DNA of 64,000 nt, taken from contig NZ_RKRA01000001.1 of assembly GCF_003814705.1 (NCBI RefSeq), positions 3,038,001-3,102,000 on the forward strand, in the 5' to 3' direction. A program made the translations under genes and the position numbers. The notes below the pieces were generated by a model that was not told the DNA's origin, ran no database searches, and saw nothing but the letters and a program-made list of their open reading frames with translations. Of the stretch, positions 52,773 through 60,941 are shown piece by piece. This DNA is from Georgenia muralis (GTDB taxonomy: Bacteria; Actinomycetota; Actinomycetes; Actinomycetales; Actinomycetaceae). The stretch's first letter is position 1, and each line of letters opens with the position of its first letter.

Positions 52773-53998
52773 CCGTCACCCCGGTTCCGGTCGCGGCGCG
52801 GAGCCGGCTGTTGGATCGGCGGCGGCTCCTCGGCGTGGACGTGGCGCGCGGCATCGCCTTGATCGGCATGATGTCGGTCCATGTCATGCCGTCCCTCGCG
52901 CCGGACGGGGCGGTTACGTGGGCTTACCGGCTGTTCGCAGGGCGGGCCTCTGCCCTCTTTGCCGTGTTGGCAGGGTTGTCGCTGATCCTGGCCCTGAAGG
53001 GGGAGAAGGACGCGCCGCCGGAGTCTGGGGCGCGCCGAGGGATCCTTGGACGGGCTGCGGTTGTCGCTGCGGTGGGTCTGTTCCTCGGCTCTCTGGGCTC
53101 CGGTGTCGCGATCATCCTGGTGCACTACGCGGTGCTGTTCGCGATCGGAGCGTTGTTCATCGGTATGGGTGCCCGGCCACTCCTGCTGACGGCAACTGCG
53201 TGGATGGTGCTGAGCCCCGTCGTTGGCCATCTGCTGCGTCAGGACATGCCCGCCGGTCCGGGTGCGAGTCCGTCGCTGGCCTCCCTGGCCGACCCGGGAC
53301 AGCTCGTTCTCACGATCCTCCTCACGGGCTACTACCCGGTGCTGCAGTGGACTGGGTACGTCCTCGTCGGGATGGCGTTGGGTCGCCTGCCGCTCCGGCG
53401 GACGGCAATAGGACTCTGGCTGCTGGTCATCGGCGTTTTGCTCGCCGTGGCTGCCAAACTTGTCTCGGCAGTGCTCCTCGGACCGGCGGGTGGCCTGGAC
53501 CGGCTGACCGTGCCGCGATCGTCGGCGCTTGCCGGTCGTGAGCTCGGCACGATCCTTCAGACGGGAATGTACGGGACGACGCCGACCTCGTCGTGGTGGT
53601 GGCTTGCGGTGTCGACGCCGCACTCCGCCGTTCCCCTGGACCTGCTCCACACGACGGGGACGGCCCTGGCCGTGATCGGAGGCTGCCTCGTGCTCGTCAC
53701 GGGCCTGCGCGCCCGGTGGCGGTGGCTCGTGCTTCCCGTCGCGGCCGCCGGGTCGATGACGCTGACCCTCTACACGCTGCACGTCACCAGCCTCGCGGTC
53801 ATCCGCGGCGTGACCAGCGCGACGACAACGTCTCCGACGGCCCTCTGGGCGGTGAGCGTCATCGTTGCCGTCCTGCTGGCGCTGGCGTGGCAACTCACCG
53901 GTCGCCGAGGTCCGCTCGAGAACGTCGCGTCCGTCATGAGTGCCGCCGCGCGTGGGGGCGCGAGCGCTGGTTACCGCTCGTCCGCCCCGCCGCGCTGA
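52769..53998 (+). CDS. DUF1624/DUF418-like acyltransferase membrane protein
   Basis: This 409-aa polytopic protein starts at GTG 52769 overlapping the previous stop. The opening LLGVDVARGIALIGMMSVH is the signature of heparan-alpha-glucosaminide acetyltransferase-like (DUF1624) and DUF418 proteins. About ten spans follow, with a C-terminal TLTLYTLHVTSLAVI typical of DUF418. Members are predicted to move acyl groups across the membrane; no substrate is known here. It ends 338 bp before the next small gene, a stretch that contains a box at 54252 and no other gene. Confidence 0.8.
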   Translation: MTVTPVPVAARSRLLDRRRLLGVDVARGIALIGMMSVHVMPSLAPDGAVTWAYRLFAGRASALFAVLAGLSLILALKGEKDAPPESGARRGILGRAAVVAAVGLFLGSLGSGVAIILVHYAVLFAIGALFIGMGARPLLLTATAWMVLSPVVGHLLRQDMPAGPGASPSLASLADPGQLVLTILLTGYYPVLQWTGYVLVGMALGRLPLRRTAIGLWLLVIGVLLAVAAKLVSAVLLGPAGGLDRLTVPRSSALAGRELGTILQTGMYGTTPTSSWWWLAVSTPHSAVPLDLLHTTGTALAVIGGCLVLVTGLRARWRWLVLPVAAAGSMTLTLYTLHVTSLAVIRGVTSATTTSPTALWAVSVIVAVLLALAWQLTGRRGPLENVASVMSAAARGGASAGYRSSAPPR

Positions 53999-54251
53999 GT
54001 TCCGCACGTCCACCACCTGGGCTGCGTGTCAAGCCGGGGTTCCGCGCAACCGGTCTGGTCCAGGCGCCTTGTCGGGGTAGGTGGCAGTGCGGCGGCGCCG
54101 AGTGCTCGGTATCACGAGTCGTTCGGGCGGCCGGTGCGGTTCACACCGGCACGGTGGAACTCCTGGCTGCCCGAACCGGCTCGTCGGACCGGGTCCCGCA
54201 CAGGTTTGTGGCAGGAAGTGCAGGCTCAGACCTGGACGGCCGGCGAGTTTC

Positions 54252-54266
54252 TTCATCATCAATTGA
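54252..54266 (+). promoter_or_regulatory. CopR-like direct repeat, one mismatch
   Basis: TTCA-TCATCAA-TTGA lies 71 bp before the small gene at 54337. The spacer differs from the usual CGAAnC type, so this one could be chance. Confidence 0.3.
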
Positions 54267-54336
54267 CCGGAGCGTGATCGGTCGTTTCTCCCGTGATGCC
54301 ATGGTGGGACGCACCGGAGGTCGAGGGGGTGGACAC

Positions 54337-54630
54337 GTGACGGCATCGGGCAAGGCATTTGAGGTGACCGTGGTCGAGGCGCCCGAGGAGCTCTGCGCCG
54401 ACCTTCAGGCGCCATCGGCGTCTCTTGCTGGGCGCTTCCCGATCGTGGTCGTCGCAATGGAGCAATGCACTGATGAGGACCGGGCGGTCGTCGAGCCGCT
54501 CCGGCCGGCGACAGACCTCTCGGTCATGCTCGACGGCAGGTACGCGGACTTCACCGGCGAGTACGGGCTCCGACTCGAGAGGATCATCCTCACCGCACTG
54601 AGGACCGCCATGGCCGCCGGGCGGCCGTAG
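54337..54630 (+). CDS. 97-aa protein of unknown function
   Basis: GTG 54337 is preceded by GAGGGGGTGG at good spacing and opens a 97-aa frame with a mixed alpha/beta look (FEVTVVEAPEEL, RFPIVVVAMEQC, GLRLERIILTALRTAM). There is no signal peptide or membrane span, and a single Cys pair is widely spaced. I recognise no family. Codon use is ordinary for the region, which supports a real gene. In-frame starts at 54274 and 54301 are possible. Confidence 0.5.
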   Translation: MTASGKAFEVTVVEAPEELCADLQAPSASLAGRFPIVVVAMEQCTDEDRAVVEPLRPATDLSVMLDGRYADFTGEYGLRLERIILTALRTAMAAGRP

Positions 54631-54639
54631 CCGCTCGGG

Positions 54640-54800
54640 GCGGCACCGACCGACGCCGCACGGTCGAAGGTCGGCCGGCGGAAGGCCGGCCCTCCCGGGT
54701 GAGGACCTGGCGACGGCGACGCGCTGTTGTTTGCCGCCGGAGAGCTGCGGGGCGACGGCGGCCGCCGGGACCGGGCGCGGCGGTCGGGCTGGCTCACCCG
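54640..54800 (-). pseudogene. Relic of an ABC transporter ATPase
   Basis: The minus strand reads PQLSGGKQQRVAVAR, the ABC signature motif, without a Walker A upstream or an intact Walker B downstream. It is a fragment of an ABC exporter ATP-binding protein, perhaps of MacB type. Confidence 0.55.
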
Positions 54801-54879
54801 CTCGACTCGAGCCCCGGTTGTGGTGGGGTCCTCGACGGCGACGACCAGTGCCAGGGGGGCAGTGGTAGCCGGGGTCGGC

Positions 54880-55093
54880 CGTGGGGGGCGGCGTCCGTTC
54901 GGTGGTGTTGCCGCGGCCGGTCGGTGCTGCCGGAGGCTCCGCTTCCCACGCCGTGGCCGCCGTGGCGCATCGCGACCGTGGCGCCGAAGATGGCGAGGGG
55001 CAGGATCGTCCTGAGACGCCCGCCATCCACATCACCGCGGCCGCGACGGCGATACCGGCTCCACGACGCGGCGGGAGGGCTCTTGATCGACAT
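54880..55093 (-). pseudogene. Frameshifted DUF2933-like relic
   Basis: The minus strand holds GIAVAAAVMWMAGVS in one frame and TILPLAIFGATVAMRHGGHGVG in the next. In order they match the DUF2933-like protein at 41728 (VVLGVVLWTAGVS, TTIVTLALVALMMVMHLGGHGG). One frameshift separates the pieces. It ends 16 bp before the SGNH repeat begins. Confidence 0.6.
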
Positions 55094-55228
55094 CTCGGTC
55101 TTCTGCTTCCACCGCAACAGGGCGTCCGTCGGGGGTGGATGCCCGGATGCCTCCGTCCGCATGACGCATGCCCGGGGAGGACGGTCCTTTGGTCACGTCC
55201 GTCGGCCGTGGGTGGCCCGGAGCAACGA

Positions 55229-55243
55229 TTCACCGAAGGTTCA
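55229..55243 (+). promoter_or_regulatory. CopR-like direct repeat (repeat copy 2)
   Basis: TTCA-CCGAAGG-TTCA, identical to the box at 36478 and duplicated with it. Confidence 0.55.
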
Positions 55244-55301
55244 TCAGATGATGCACGCCTGTACCCCCGACGCGGGGGAGACTTCACCCACCCGAAGCCC
55301 C

Positions 55302-55316
55302 TACCCCCTCCGGGTA
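55302..55316 (+). promoter_or_regulatory. Probable CsoR operator, imperfect (repeat copy 2)
   Basis: TACCCCCTCCGGGTA, identical to 36551-36565, 29 bp before the second SGNH gene. Confidence 0.5.
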
Positions 55317-55345
55317 TTCGAACCTGTGACGAGAGGACGACGACG

Positions 55346-56197
55346 ATGCGAACGGTTGACCTCCAGCACCCCGGCGACGAGCTCGGCGCCCAACGCGCGG
55401 GACACCGTGTGAGGGGTGGCGCGGTCGGGGCCACCGGAGGAGGCGCTCTGGCCCTGATGACGGTGATGACGGCCCTGGCCGCGGCGCTCGCCCGGGGCCA
55501 GGTGGCCGCGTTGCGCCGACGGGACTGGCCCTCGACGGCCCCCCTGGCGGTGGATGTGACGGTGACCCCGTCCACGGGCGCCGGTGCCGGCGTCGTCGAG
55601 CTCGGGGCGTTCGGTGACTCGGCCATGGCGGGCGTCGGCGTCGACCGGCTCGACGACGTCCTGTCGGTACAGCTTGCCCAGCGGGTGGCCGACGCGACTG
55701 GGCGTGCCGTGCACGTGGTGGGCTACGCCCGTTCGGGTGCGCGGACCCTGGACGTGCTGACCCGGCAGGTCCCGGCGGTGCGCCGGACACCTGACGTATC
55801 GGTCCTGGTTGTCGGCACGAACGACGTCATCCACGCCACCTCACCGCTCGCGTTGACCCGCACTTGTGAGGCGATGCTCGACGCGCTCGAGACGATCGGT
55901 GCGCCCGTGGTGATGTCGAGCCTGCCGGAGTTCCGGGCCATGCGGGCGCTGCCGGGACCTGTGATGTCGGCGGCACGCGGGTACGGCAGCATGGTCGGGG
56001 CGGTCCAGCGCCGCGCAGCGGCCCCACGGCCGCGGGTGCGCCTGGTCGACGTCGTCGGTGCCGTGGGTGAGGAGTTCGTCGAGGACCCGGACATGATGAG
56101 CACCGACTCCTTCCACCCCTCCGCTGCCGGCTACGGCCGGATCGCCGACGCCCTGGCCCCTGCCGTCCTCGCCCACCTCCGAGCGGCCGAGCGCTGA
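55346..56197 (+). CDS. SGNH/GDSL-type hydrolase, copy 2
   Basis: This 283-aa protein is nearly identical to the one at 36595, with the same catalytic blocks (FGDSAMAG, VGTNDV, DSFHPSAAGY). It differs by a two-residue deletion near residue 80 and by its last ten residues, where the repeat ends (APAVLAHLRAAER). It is not followed by a cyclopropane synthase; the next gene is a convergent UbiB-family kinase. Both catalytic sites look functional, so this is a recent duplication with its copper-type promoter. Confidence 0.85.
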   Translation: MRTVDLQHPGDELGAQRAGHRVRGGAVGATGGGALALMTVMTALAAALARGQVAALRRRDWPSTAPLAVDVTVTPSTGAGAGVVELGAFGDSAMAGVGVDRLDDVLSVQLAQRVADATGRAVHVVGYARSGARTLDVLTRQVPAVRRTPDVSVLVVGTNDVIHATSPLALTRTCEAMLDALETIGAPVVMSSLPEFRAMRALPGPVMSAARGYGSMVGAVQRRAAAPRPRVRLVDVVGAVGEEFVEDPDMMSTDSFHPSAAGYGRIADALAPAVLAHLRAAER

Positions 56198-56260
56198 TGG
56201 CGCATGCCGCCGGCAGGCACGCGGAAGGTGTGCACGGGGGCGCCGGTACCAGTCCTGCGC

Positions 56261-57913
56261 TCAGGTGCCCGACCGTCCGGGGTCCCGCGGGGCGGTCCGC
56301 GCCAAGTAGGCGGCCAGCGCCGCGAGGCCCCCGGCTTCCGCGAGGACCATGAGTCCGCGCAGCGCGGACCACCGGTCAGGGGCGGTGAACACCGTCCGGC
56401 CCAGACCGTCCACGACAGCGGCTGCGACAACTCCGGCAACGATGCGGTTGCCCACCCGGTCGACCTGGTCGAGGACGGTACGCAGCTCCTCGGCGCGGCC
56501 CCGCCCCTCGACACTGCCCTGCTCGAGCGCCTCGACCAGGCCGCGCAGTGCACGGGGTACGCCGGCACCGGCCGATCGTAGGTCGTGGGTGAGCTCGGTG
56601 ATCAGCCGGGTCAGGGCGTCGGCGGAGAATCGCTGGGAGACCAGGCGTTCTGCGTACGGCGCGAGGACGTCGACGAGCCGGAAGTCCGGGTCCAGCCGTT
56701 CGCCCAGCCCCTCGGCCATGATCAAGGTCTTGAACAGCAGAGCCAGGTCGGCGGGCATGCGTAGGTGGTGACGGCGGAGGGTCACCAGGAGGTCGTTGAT
56801 CACGGCGGTGACCGGGAAGTCGGCGAGCGAGCGGCTGCTGAACGACTTCACCAGCCGTCCGACGTCCGCACGCAGAGCGGCTCGGTCGACGGTCCCGCCG
56901 GACAGGTTGAGGTGGAGGACTGCGTCGGTGGCCCCGTCGACGTCGGAGCTCATGACGGCAACGAGGAGGTCGCCCAGGTTCGCCCGGAGGGCGTCATCGA
57001 TCTCGCCCACCATGCCGAAGTCGATGATCCCGAGCCGGCCGTCGACCTCGACGAAGAAGTTACCGGGGTGGGGGTCGGCGTGGAAGAAGCCGTCCTCGAA
57101 GACCATCTTGCACAGCACGCCCGCGGCCCGTCGGGCCAGGGCTGGTCGGTCGATCCCGGCAGCGACCAGGGCGTCGACGTCGTCGATCTTGACCCCCTCG
57201 ATGCGCTCGAGCGTCAGGACCCGGGAGGTCGTCATCTCCCACAGCACGGCCGGGATGTGGACCGCGGGATCCGCTGCGAACGCGGCCGCGAACCGTTCGG
57301 CGTTGCGCCCCTCCCGGAGGTAGTCGAGCTCGTTGCGGAGCGTAGCGGCGAACTCCTGGGCGATCCCGACGACGTCGTGGTCACGGGCGACCTCCCAGTG
57401 GCGGTTCGCACGCACCGCGAGGTCCTGCAGAAGCTCCAGATCCTCGGTGACCACTGCCACCACGCCGGGCCGGCGGACCTTGACCACGACCCGCGCCCCC
57501 GCCACGGTGGCCGCGTGTGCCTGACCGATCGAGGCGCTGGCCAGGGGGTCGCGGTCGAGGGTGTCGAAGATGGTGACAGCGCCCAGCTCCTCGGTGATCG
57601 TCTCCAGCACCACGGCGACCGGCACCGGCGCGACGTCGTCCTGGAGCCGGGCTACCTCGGTGAGGTAGTCCGGTGGCAGCAGGTCCGCACGGGTGGACAG
57701 GATCTGCCCGATCTTGACGAACGTGGGGCCCAGCTCCTCGAGCGCGAGCCGGAGGTGCTCCGGCTGCGCGTACGTCCGGCCCCTTTGGTGGCCGGGTAGT
57801 CCCCGCCGGAACGGGAACCTGCCGGTCATCCCCATGGCGCCGACCGCGAAACCGAAGCCATGCACGGAGAGGATCTCCACGATCTCGCGGTAGCGCTGCG
57901 TCCTCGGGCTCAT
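56261..57913 (-). CDS. UbiB/ABC1 atypical kinase-like protein
   Basis: This 550-aa protein has the ABC1 family landmarks: the KxGQ motif in VKIGQILSTRADLLP, the Ala-rich loop [11 protein letters not shown], the ATP Lys in VVVKVRRPG, the HADPHPGNF catalytic region and IDFGMVGE. One or two membrane spans are predicted at the C-terminus (about 490-540). The family supports quinone biosynthesis in Proteobacteria; in actinobacteria its role is less clear but may involve lipid or menaquinone metabolism. A broken paralog lies at 35530. ATG 57913; it is 15 bp from the propeller gene in the same direction. Confidence 0.9.
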   Translation of the reverse strand: MSPRTQRYREIVEILSVHGFGFAVGAMGMTGRFPFRRGLPGHQRGRTYAQPEHLRLALEELGPTFVKIGQILSTRADLLPPDYLTEVARLQDDVAPVPVAVVLETITEELGAVTIFDTLDRDPLASASIGQAHAATVAGARVVVKVRRPGVVAVVTEDLELLQDLAVRANRHWEVARDHDVVGIAQEFAATLRNELDYLREGRNAERFAAAFAADPAVHIPAVLWEMTTSRVLTLERIEGVKIDDVDALVAAGIDRPALARRAAGVLCKMVFEDGFFHADPHPGNFFVEVDGRLGIIDFGMVGEIDDALRANLGDLLVAVMSSDVDGATDAVLHLNLSGGTVDRAALRADVGRLVKSFSSRSLADFPVTAVINDLLVTLRRHHLRMPADLALLFKTLIMAEGLGERLDPDFRLVDVLAPYAERLVSQRFSADALTRLITELTHDLRSAGAGVPRALRGLVEALEQGSVEGRGRAEELRTVLDQVDRVGNRIVAGVVAAAVVDGLGRTVFTAPDRWSALRGLMVLAEAGGLAALAAYLARTAPRDPGRSGT

Positions 57914-57928
57914 GTGTGCGACCCCGCG

Positions 57929-58837
57929 TTACCGGCCGAGCGTGATGGGGTAGCGGACCTCGAAGGTCCTACCGCCGTCGGTCGAGGTGTAGACGCCCGT
58001 GTCGGTGGCGACGTGGACGGTGGCGAGGTCCTCGGCCGTCAGGGCTGCGGCCGGTCCGTCCAGGGTGCCGCGCGGCTGCCAGGTGGTGCCCCCGTCGGGG
58101 CTGGTGAGCACCGTCCCATCGGGGTCGGTGCCGTACACCACACCGGGGTCCGGCCACGCCAGCGTGGCCAGGACCGGGGTTCCCGGCAGCGGTGTGAAGG
58201 ACCGACCGCCGTCTTCGCTGCGCCGCAGCCCGCCGTCGGCGGCGACGGCCAGGAGGGTCCCGGTGTCGGCCGGGTTGGCTGCCAGGGCAGTCATCACCAT
58301 CGTGGACCGCGCTTGCCACGTCTGCTGGTCAACGGTGACGAGCAGCCGGCCGGCGGTGCTGTCGTAGCCGTAGAGGAGGCCGCCCGCGGGCTGCAGGACG
58401 TGGAAGTCGCTCACGCCCTGCCGGGAGAGCGCCTCCCAGGTCTCCCCGGCGTCGCGGCTCTCGATGAGGCCGAGCATGTCCGGTTCATCCTCGCGCAGGT
58501 CCGGGTGGCCGCTGGCGAGGAACCGGTTGGGTCCGACCACGGTGAAGGCCATGGTGTCCTGCCATCGGTCGGCGACCCGCTCGGCCTTGCCCGAGGGGTC
58601 CTCAGGAAGGCGGAACAGGCCCGTGTGGCTCGCCGCGTACAGGACACCGTCGGCGGGGTCGACGCCGAGGCCGTGTACGTGCATGAGGACGTTGGCGAAC
58701 TCGTCCGTCGGCTGCGCCTGCCCCGGCACCCCCCGCAGCACCAGCCACGTCGCGCCGCCGCCCAGCGCAAGGGCGATGGCTGCGACGGTAAGGGTCGCGT
58801 GCCGGACACGCCGCACGGGTCCTGCACCATCGGGCAT
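57929..58837 (-). CDS. Membrane-anchored beta-propeller protein, paralog of the gene at 7263
   Basis: This 302-aa protein has an N-terminal signal anchor (about 14-34) in place of the lipobox seen in its paralog. Asp-box repeats follow (SRDAGETW, SEDGGRSF, SPDGGTTW, STDGGRTF) of BNR/sortilin type. MHVHGLGVDPADGVLYAASH and RWQDTMAFTV match the paralog at 7263. The start codon lies one base after the YHS gene stop, so both are expressed from the CsoR/CopR-type promoter at 59165-59231. Function unknown; the repeated link with copper promoters suggests a secreted factor of copper tolerance. Confidence 0.78.
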   Translation of the reverse strand: MPDGAGPVRRVRHATLTVAAIALALGGGATWLVLRGVPGQAQPTDEFANVLMHVHGLGVDPADGVLYAASHTGLFRLPEDPSGKAERVADRWQDTMAFTVVGPNRFLASGHPDLREDEPDMLGLIESRDAGETWEALSRQGVSDFHVLQPAGGLLYGYDSTAGRLLVTVDQQTWQARSTMVMTALAANPADTGTLLAVAADGGLRRSEDGGRSFTPLPGTPVLATLAWPDPGVVYGTDPDGTVLTSPDGGTTWQPRGTLDGPAAALTAEDLATVHVATDTGVYTSTDGGRTFEVRYPITLGR

Positions 58838-58838
58838 G

Positions 58839-59123
58839 TCAGGCGGCGGTGTACGCCAGCGGGTCGGCGTCGAAGGTCTCGGCGCAGTGCCCGCAGCAGA
58901 AGTAGTAACGCTCGCCCTCGAAGTCGCGCACGAGCCCGCTCGCCTCGGCCCGCGAGCGCACCGTCGGGTTGCCCATCACCGCGCAGGTGACCACGTCGTC
59001 GCCGGGGCCGGCGACGACGTCGCCGTGGTGGCCGTGGTCGTGGCCCCCGTCGGAACAACAGCCGCCCCCACCGTTACCCCCGTGCTTGTGGTCGTGGTCG
59101 TGGTCCTCGTGGTTGTGATCCAT
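58839..59123 (-). CDS. His-rich YHS-domain metal-binding protein
   Basis: This 94-aa protein starts at ATG 59123 behind GGAGGAG. The first 36 residues are extremely His/Asp/Gly-rich (DHNHEDHDHDHKHGG, CCSDGGHDHGHHGD). A YHS-type domain follows (about 43-90) with TCAVMGNPT and YYFCCGHC, closely resembling the C-terminal YHS domain of the copper ATPase at 20146 ([14 protein letters not shown]). It is probably a cytoplasmic copper or other soft-metal buffer. It is the first gene after both a CsoR palindrome and a CopR-like box. Confidence 0.85.
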   Translation of the reverse strand: MDHNHEDHDHDHKHGGNGGGGCCSDGGHDHGHHGDVVAGPGDDVVTCAVMGNPTVRSRAEASGLVRDFEGERYYFCCGHCAETFDADPLAYTAA

Positions 59124-59164
59124 CACGCTCCTCCTTCGGTCGTCGTGCCATCTCGTGACGAGGC

Positions 59165-59179
59165 TACCCCCGCGGGGTA
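59165..59179 (+). promoter_or_regulatory. CsoR operator
   Basis: TACCCCCGCGGGGTA is a symmetric 15-bp palindrome 41 bp before the YHS gene start, with the same outer words and length as the operator at 19795. Confidence 0.8.
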
Positions 59180-59216
59180 TGACGTCAGGCGCGCGGAAGC
59201 CCGAACGGGCCATGTC

Positions 59217-59231
59217 TTCAGCGAACCTTCA
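59217..59231 (+). promoter_or_regulatory. CopR-like direct repeat
   Basis: TTCA-GCGAACC-TTCA is a perfect pair 93 bp before the YHS gene, placed upstream of the CsoR palindrome. That order, an activator site then a repressor site, is logical for dual copper control. Confidence 0.6.
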
Positions 59232-59525
59232 CGAACTCTCGGCCGGCGCCGCCGTCAGGATCCAGCCGGTGTGGGCGGCCACTGGACCGCCGGCACGGGT
59301 GATCCGTCCGTCGTGGACTACCGAGACCTCATGCCGTGGTCGAGCTGGCGGGCGTCAGGTCGCCGGCTGCGGGTCTCACCGCGTCGACCTGCGCCACCGG
59401 TGGAGGTGGCTCTCCTCGTACACCCTGCCGGGCACGCACCGTTCATCGCCGTCCCTCATGTGAGTCCGGTGCTGCGACGCGGGTCCGGGCTCCAGCCCAC
59501 GGTGGGCACTCCGACACCGTGGGGC
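59232..59525. other. Gene-free stretch
   Basis: No gene is supported here. A plus-strand frame beginning GDPSVVDYRDLMPW is coherent for about 25 codons and then becomes low complexity; it may be a relic, but I cannot name it. Confidence 0.3.
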
Positions 59526-60941
59526 TCAGGCGACGACCAGGGTCAGCCACGCCCCGGCGCCGACCCCGAGCACGAGGGAAGTCACGGCTGCCGTGTGAGC
59601 GGTGAGCAGCGGAAGACTTCGCCGCGCCCGGGTGGAGCTGGATGGGCTGCTGCGCCTCACGGCCGGGCCGAACCACCGCAGGTAGTAGAACAGGCTGGCG
59701 ACAGTGTTGACCGCTGCCAGCACCACCAACCATCCCAGCGCCCCGTCGGCCGCGGCCGAGAACACGGCCAGCTTGGCCACGAAGACCGCGGTAGGCGGTG
59801 TTCCCACCAGGCCGAGGAGGACGACGACAAGACTCAGCACCAGACCGGGTTGGCCTCGGGAGGCCTCCGCCCACTGCGCCAGGGTCCGGGCCCGCGGCAG
59901 GGCGGCCGCCGCGGCGAAGGCCCCGATGTTGGTCACAGCGTAGCCCGCGAGGTAGATGGCGAGGGCTGGAAAGGCCAGGTCGGTGCGGGCCGCGACCGCC
60001 ACCACCATGAAGAGGTACCCCACCTGGCTGACTGTGGAGTACCCGAGCAGCCGCAGCACTTCCTGCTGCTGGAACGCCGCGAGGTTGCCCAGCGTCATGC
60101 TGGCCGCTGCGATCACCGCGACCACCAGCGGGACGTCGAGCGCGATGCCGGAGAGGGGATCCCGGACCAACCGGAATGCCGCCACCGCTGCACCGATCTT
60201 AGGGATGGTGGTGAGAAACGCAGCGATGGCCGGGGTGGTCCCGGCGGTGACGTCGGGCACCCAGAAGTGCACCGGTACCACGCCCGCCTTGAAGCCCACG
60301 CCGGCCAGCAGCCCCACCACACCCACCGCGACCAGCGGGACCGGGGCGGCGGGCAGCGCGGCTGCGAGGTTCGCGTAGTCGGTGGCGCCTGCGGAGAGTA
60401 TCAGCGCGGCCACACCGAGGAGCATGAGGACCCCCGCGAAGGCCCCCATGAGGTAGTACTTCAGCGTCGCCTCCACCCCGCGGTCGTCCTTGCGGAAGCC
60501 CGCCAGGGCATAGAGGGGCACGCTGGCCAGCAAGTACCCGGCGACCAGCATGAGCAGGTCCGACGCGGCCGCCAAGACCATCGCGCCGGTCGCGCCGAGG
60601 AGCATGAGGACGTAGGCCTCGGTCTGGCGCGGGTGCCCCCTCAGCGAGGACGAGGCGAGGACGATGACGGCGGCAGTGGCCAGCGTGATGGTCAACCGCG
60701 CCACGCCCGCCGCGTCGTCGACGGTCCACGTACCGCCGTACACCACCCGCCCGGAGCCCAGCGTCGAGGCTGACGCGACGGCGCTGCCCAGTGCGGCCAG
60801 GGCGGCCACCGCCCCGGCGCGCACCTGCCGAGACTGCGGCGTCCACAGGCCCAGAAGCAGGGCAGAGACGGCACCCAGGACCAGTATCAGCTCCGGGAGA
60901 AGGTCCAGCGGGCTGCCCGACATCCCCTCCATCCCGGTCAC
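59526..60941 (-). CDS. nuoN: NADH-quinone oxidoreductase subunit N
   Basis: This 471-aa protein is one of the antiporter-like membrane subunits of complex I. The proton-channel core is visible, with the Lys-bearing FKAGVVPVHFWVPDVTAGTTP and the TM12 region. About 14 spans are predicted. It is the last gene of the nuo operon as seen here and its start overlaps the nuoM stop (ATGA at 60938-60941). It ends at the boundary with the copper island. It would pump protons coupled to NADH oxidation by menaquinone. Confidence 0.92.
   Translation of the reverse strand: MTGMEGMSGSPLDLLPELILVLGAVSALLLGLWTPQSRQVRAGAVAALAALGSAVASASTLGSGRVVYGGTWTVDDAAGVARLTITLATAAVIVLASSSLRGHPRQTEAYVLMLLGATGAMVLAAASDLLMLVAGYLLASVPLYALAGFRKDDRGVEATLKYYLMGAFAGVLMLLGVAALILSAGATDYANLAAALPAAPVPLVAVGVVGLLAGVGFKAGVVPVHFWVPDVTAGTTPAIAAFLTTIPKIGAAVAAFRLVRDPLSGIALDVPLVVAVIAAASMTLGNLAAFQQQEVLRLLGYSTVSQVGYLFMVVAVAARTDLAFPALAIYLAGYAVTNIGAFAAAAALPRARTLAQWAEASRGQPGLVLSLVVVLLGLVGTPPTAVFVAKLAVFSAAADGALGWLVVLAAVNTVASLFYYLRWFGPAVRRSSPSSSTRARRSLPLLTAHTAAVTSLVLGVGAGAWLTLVVA

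Larger units (their letters stand above)
55109..56166. repeat. 1.06-kb direct repeat, copy 2
   Basis: This matches 36358-37421 apart from a few substitutions and a 6-bp deletion in the coding part. It has the same promoter boxes and the same orientation. Confidence 0.95.

Noticed and set aside
54797-55412. Coding frames on the plus strand across the second SGNH promoter
   Set aside because: They shadow the duplicated promoter and relics on the other strand, with no motif or ribosome site.
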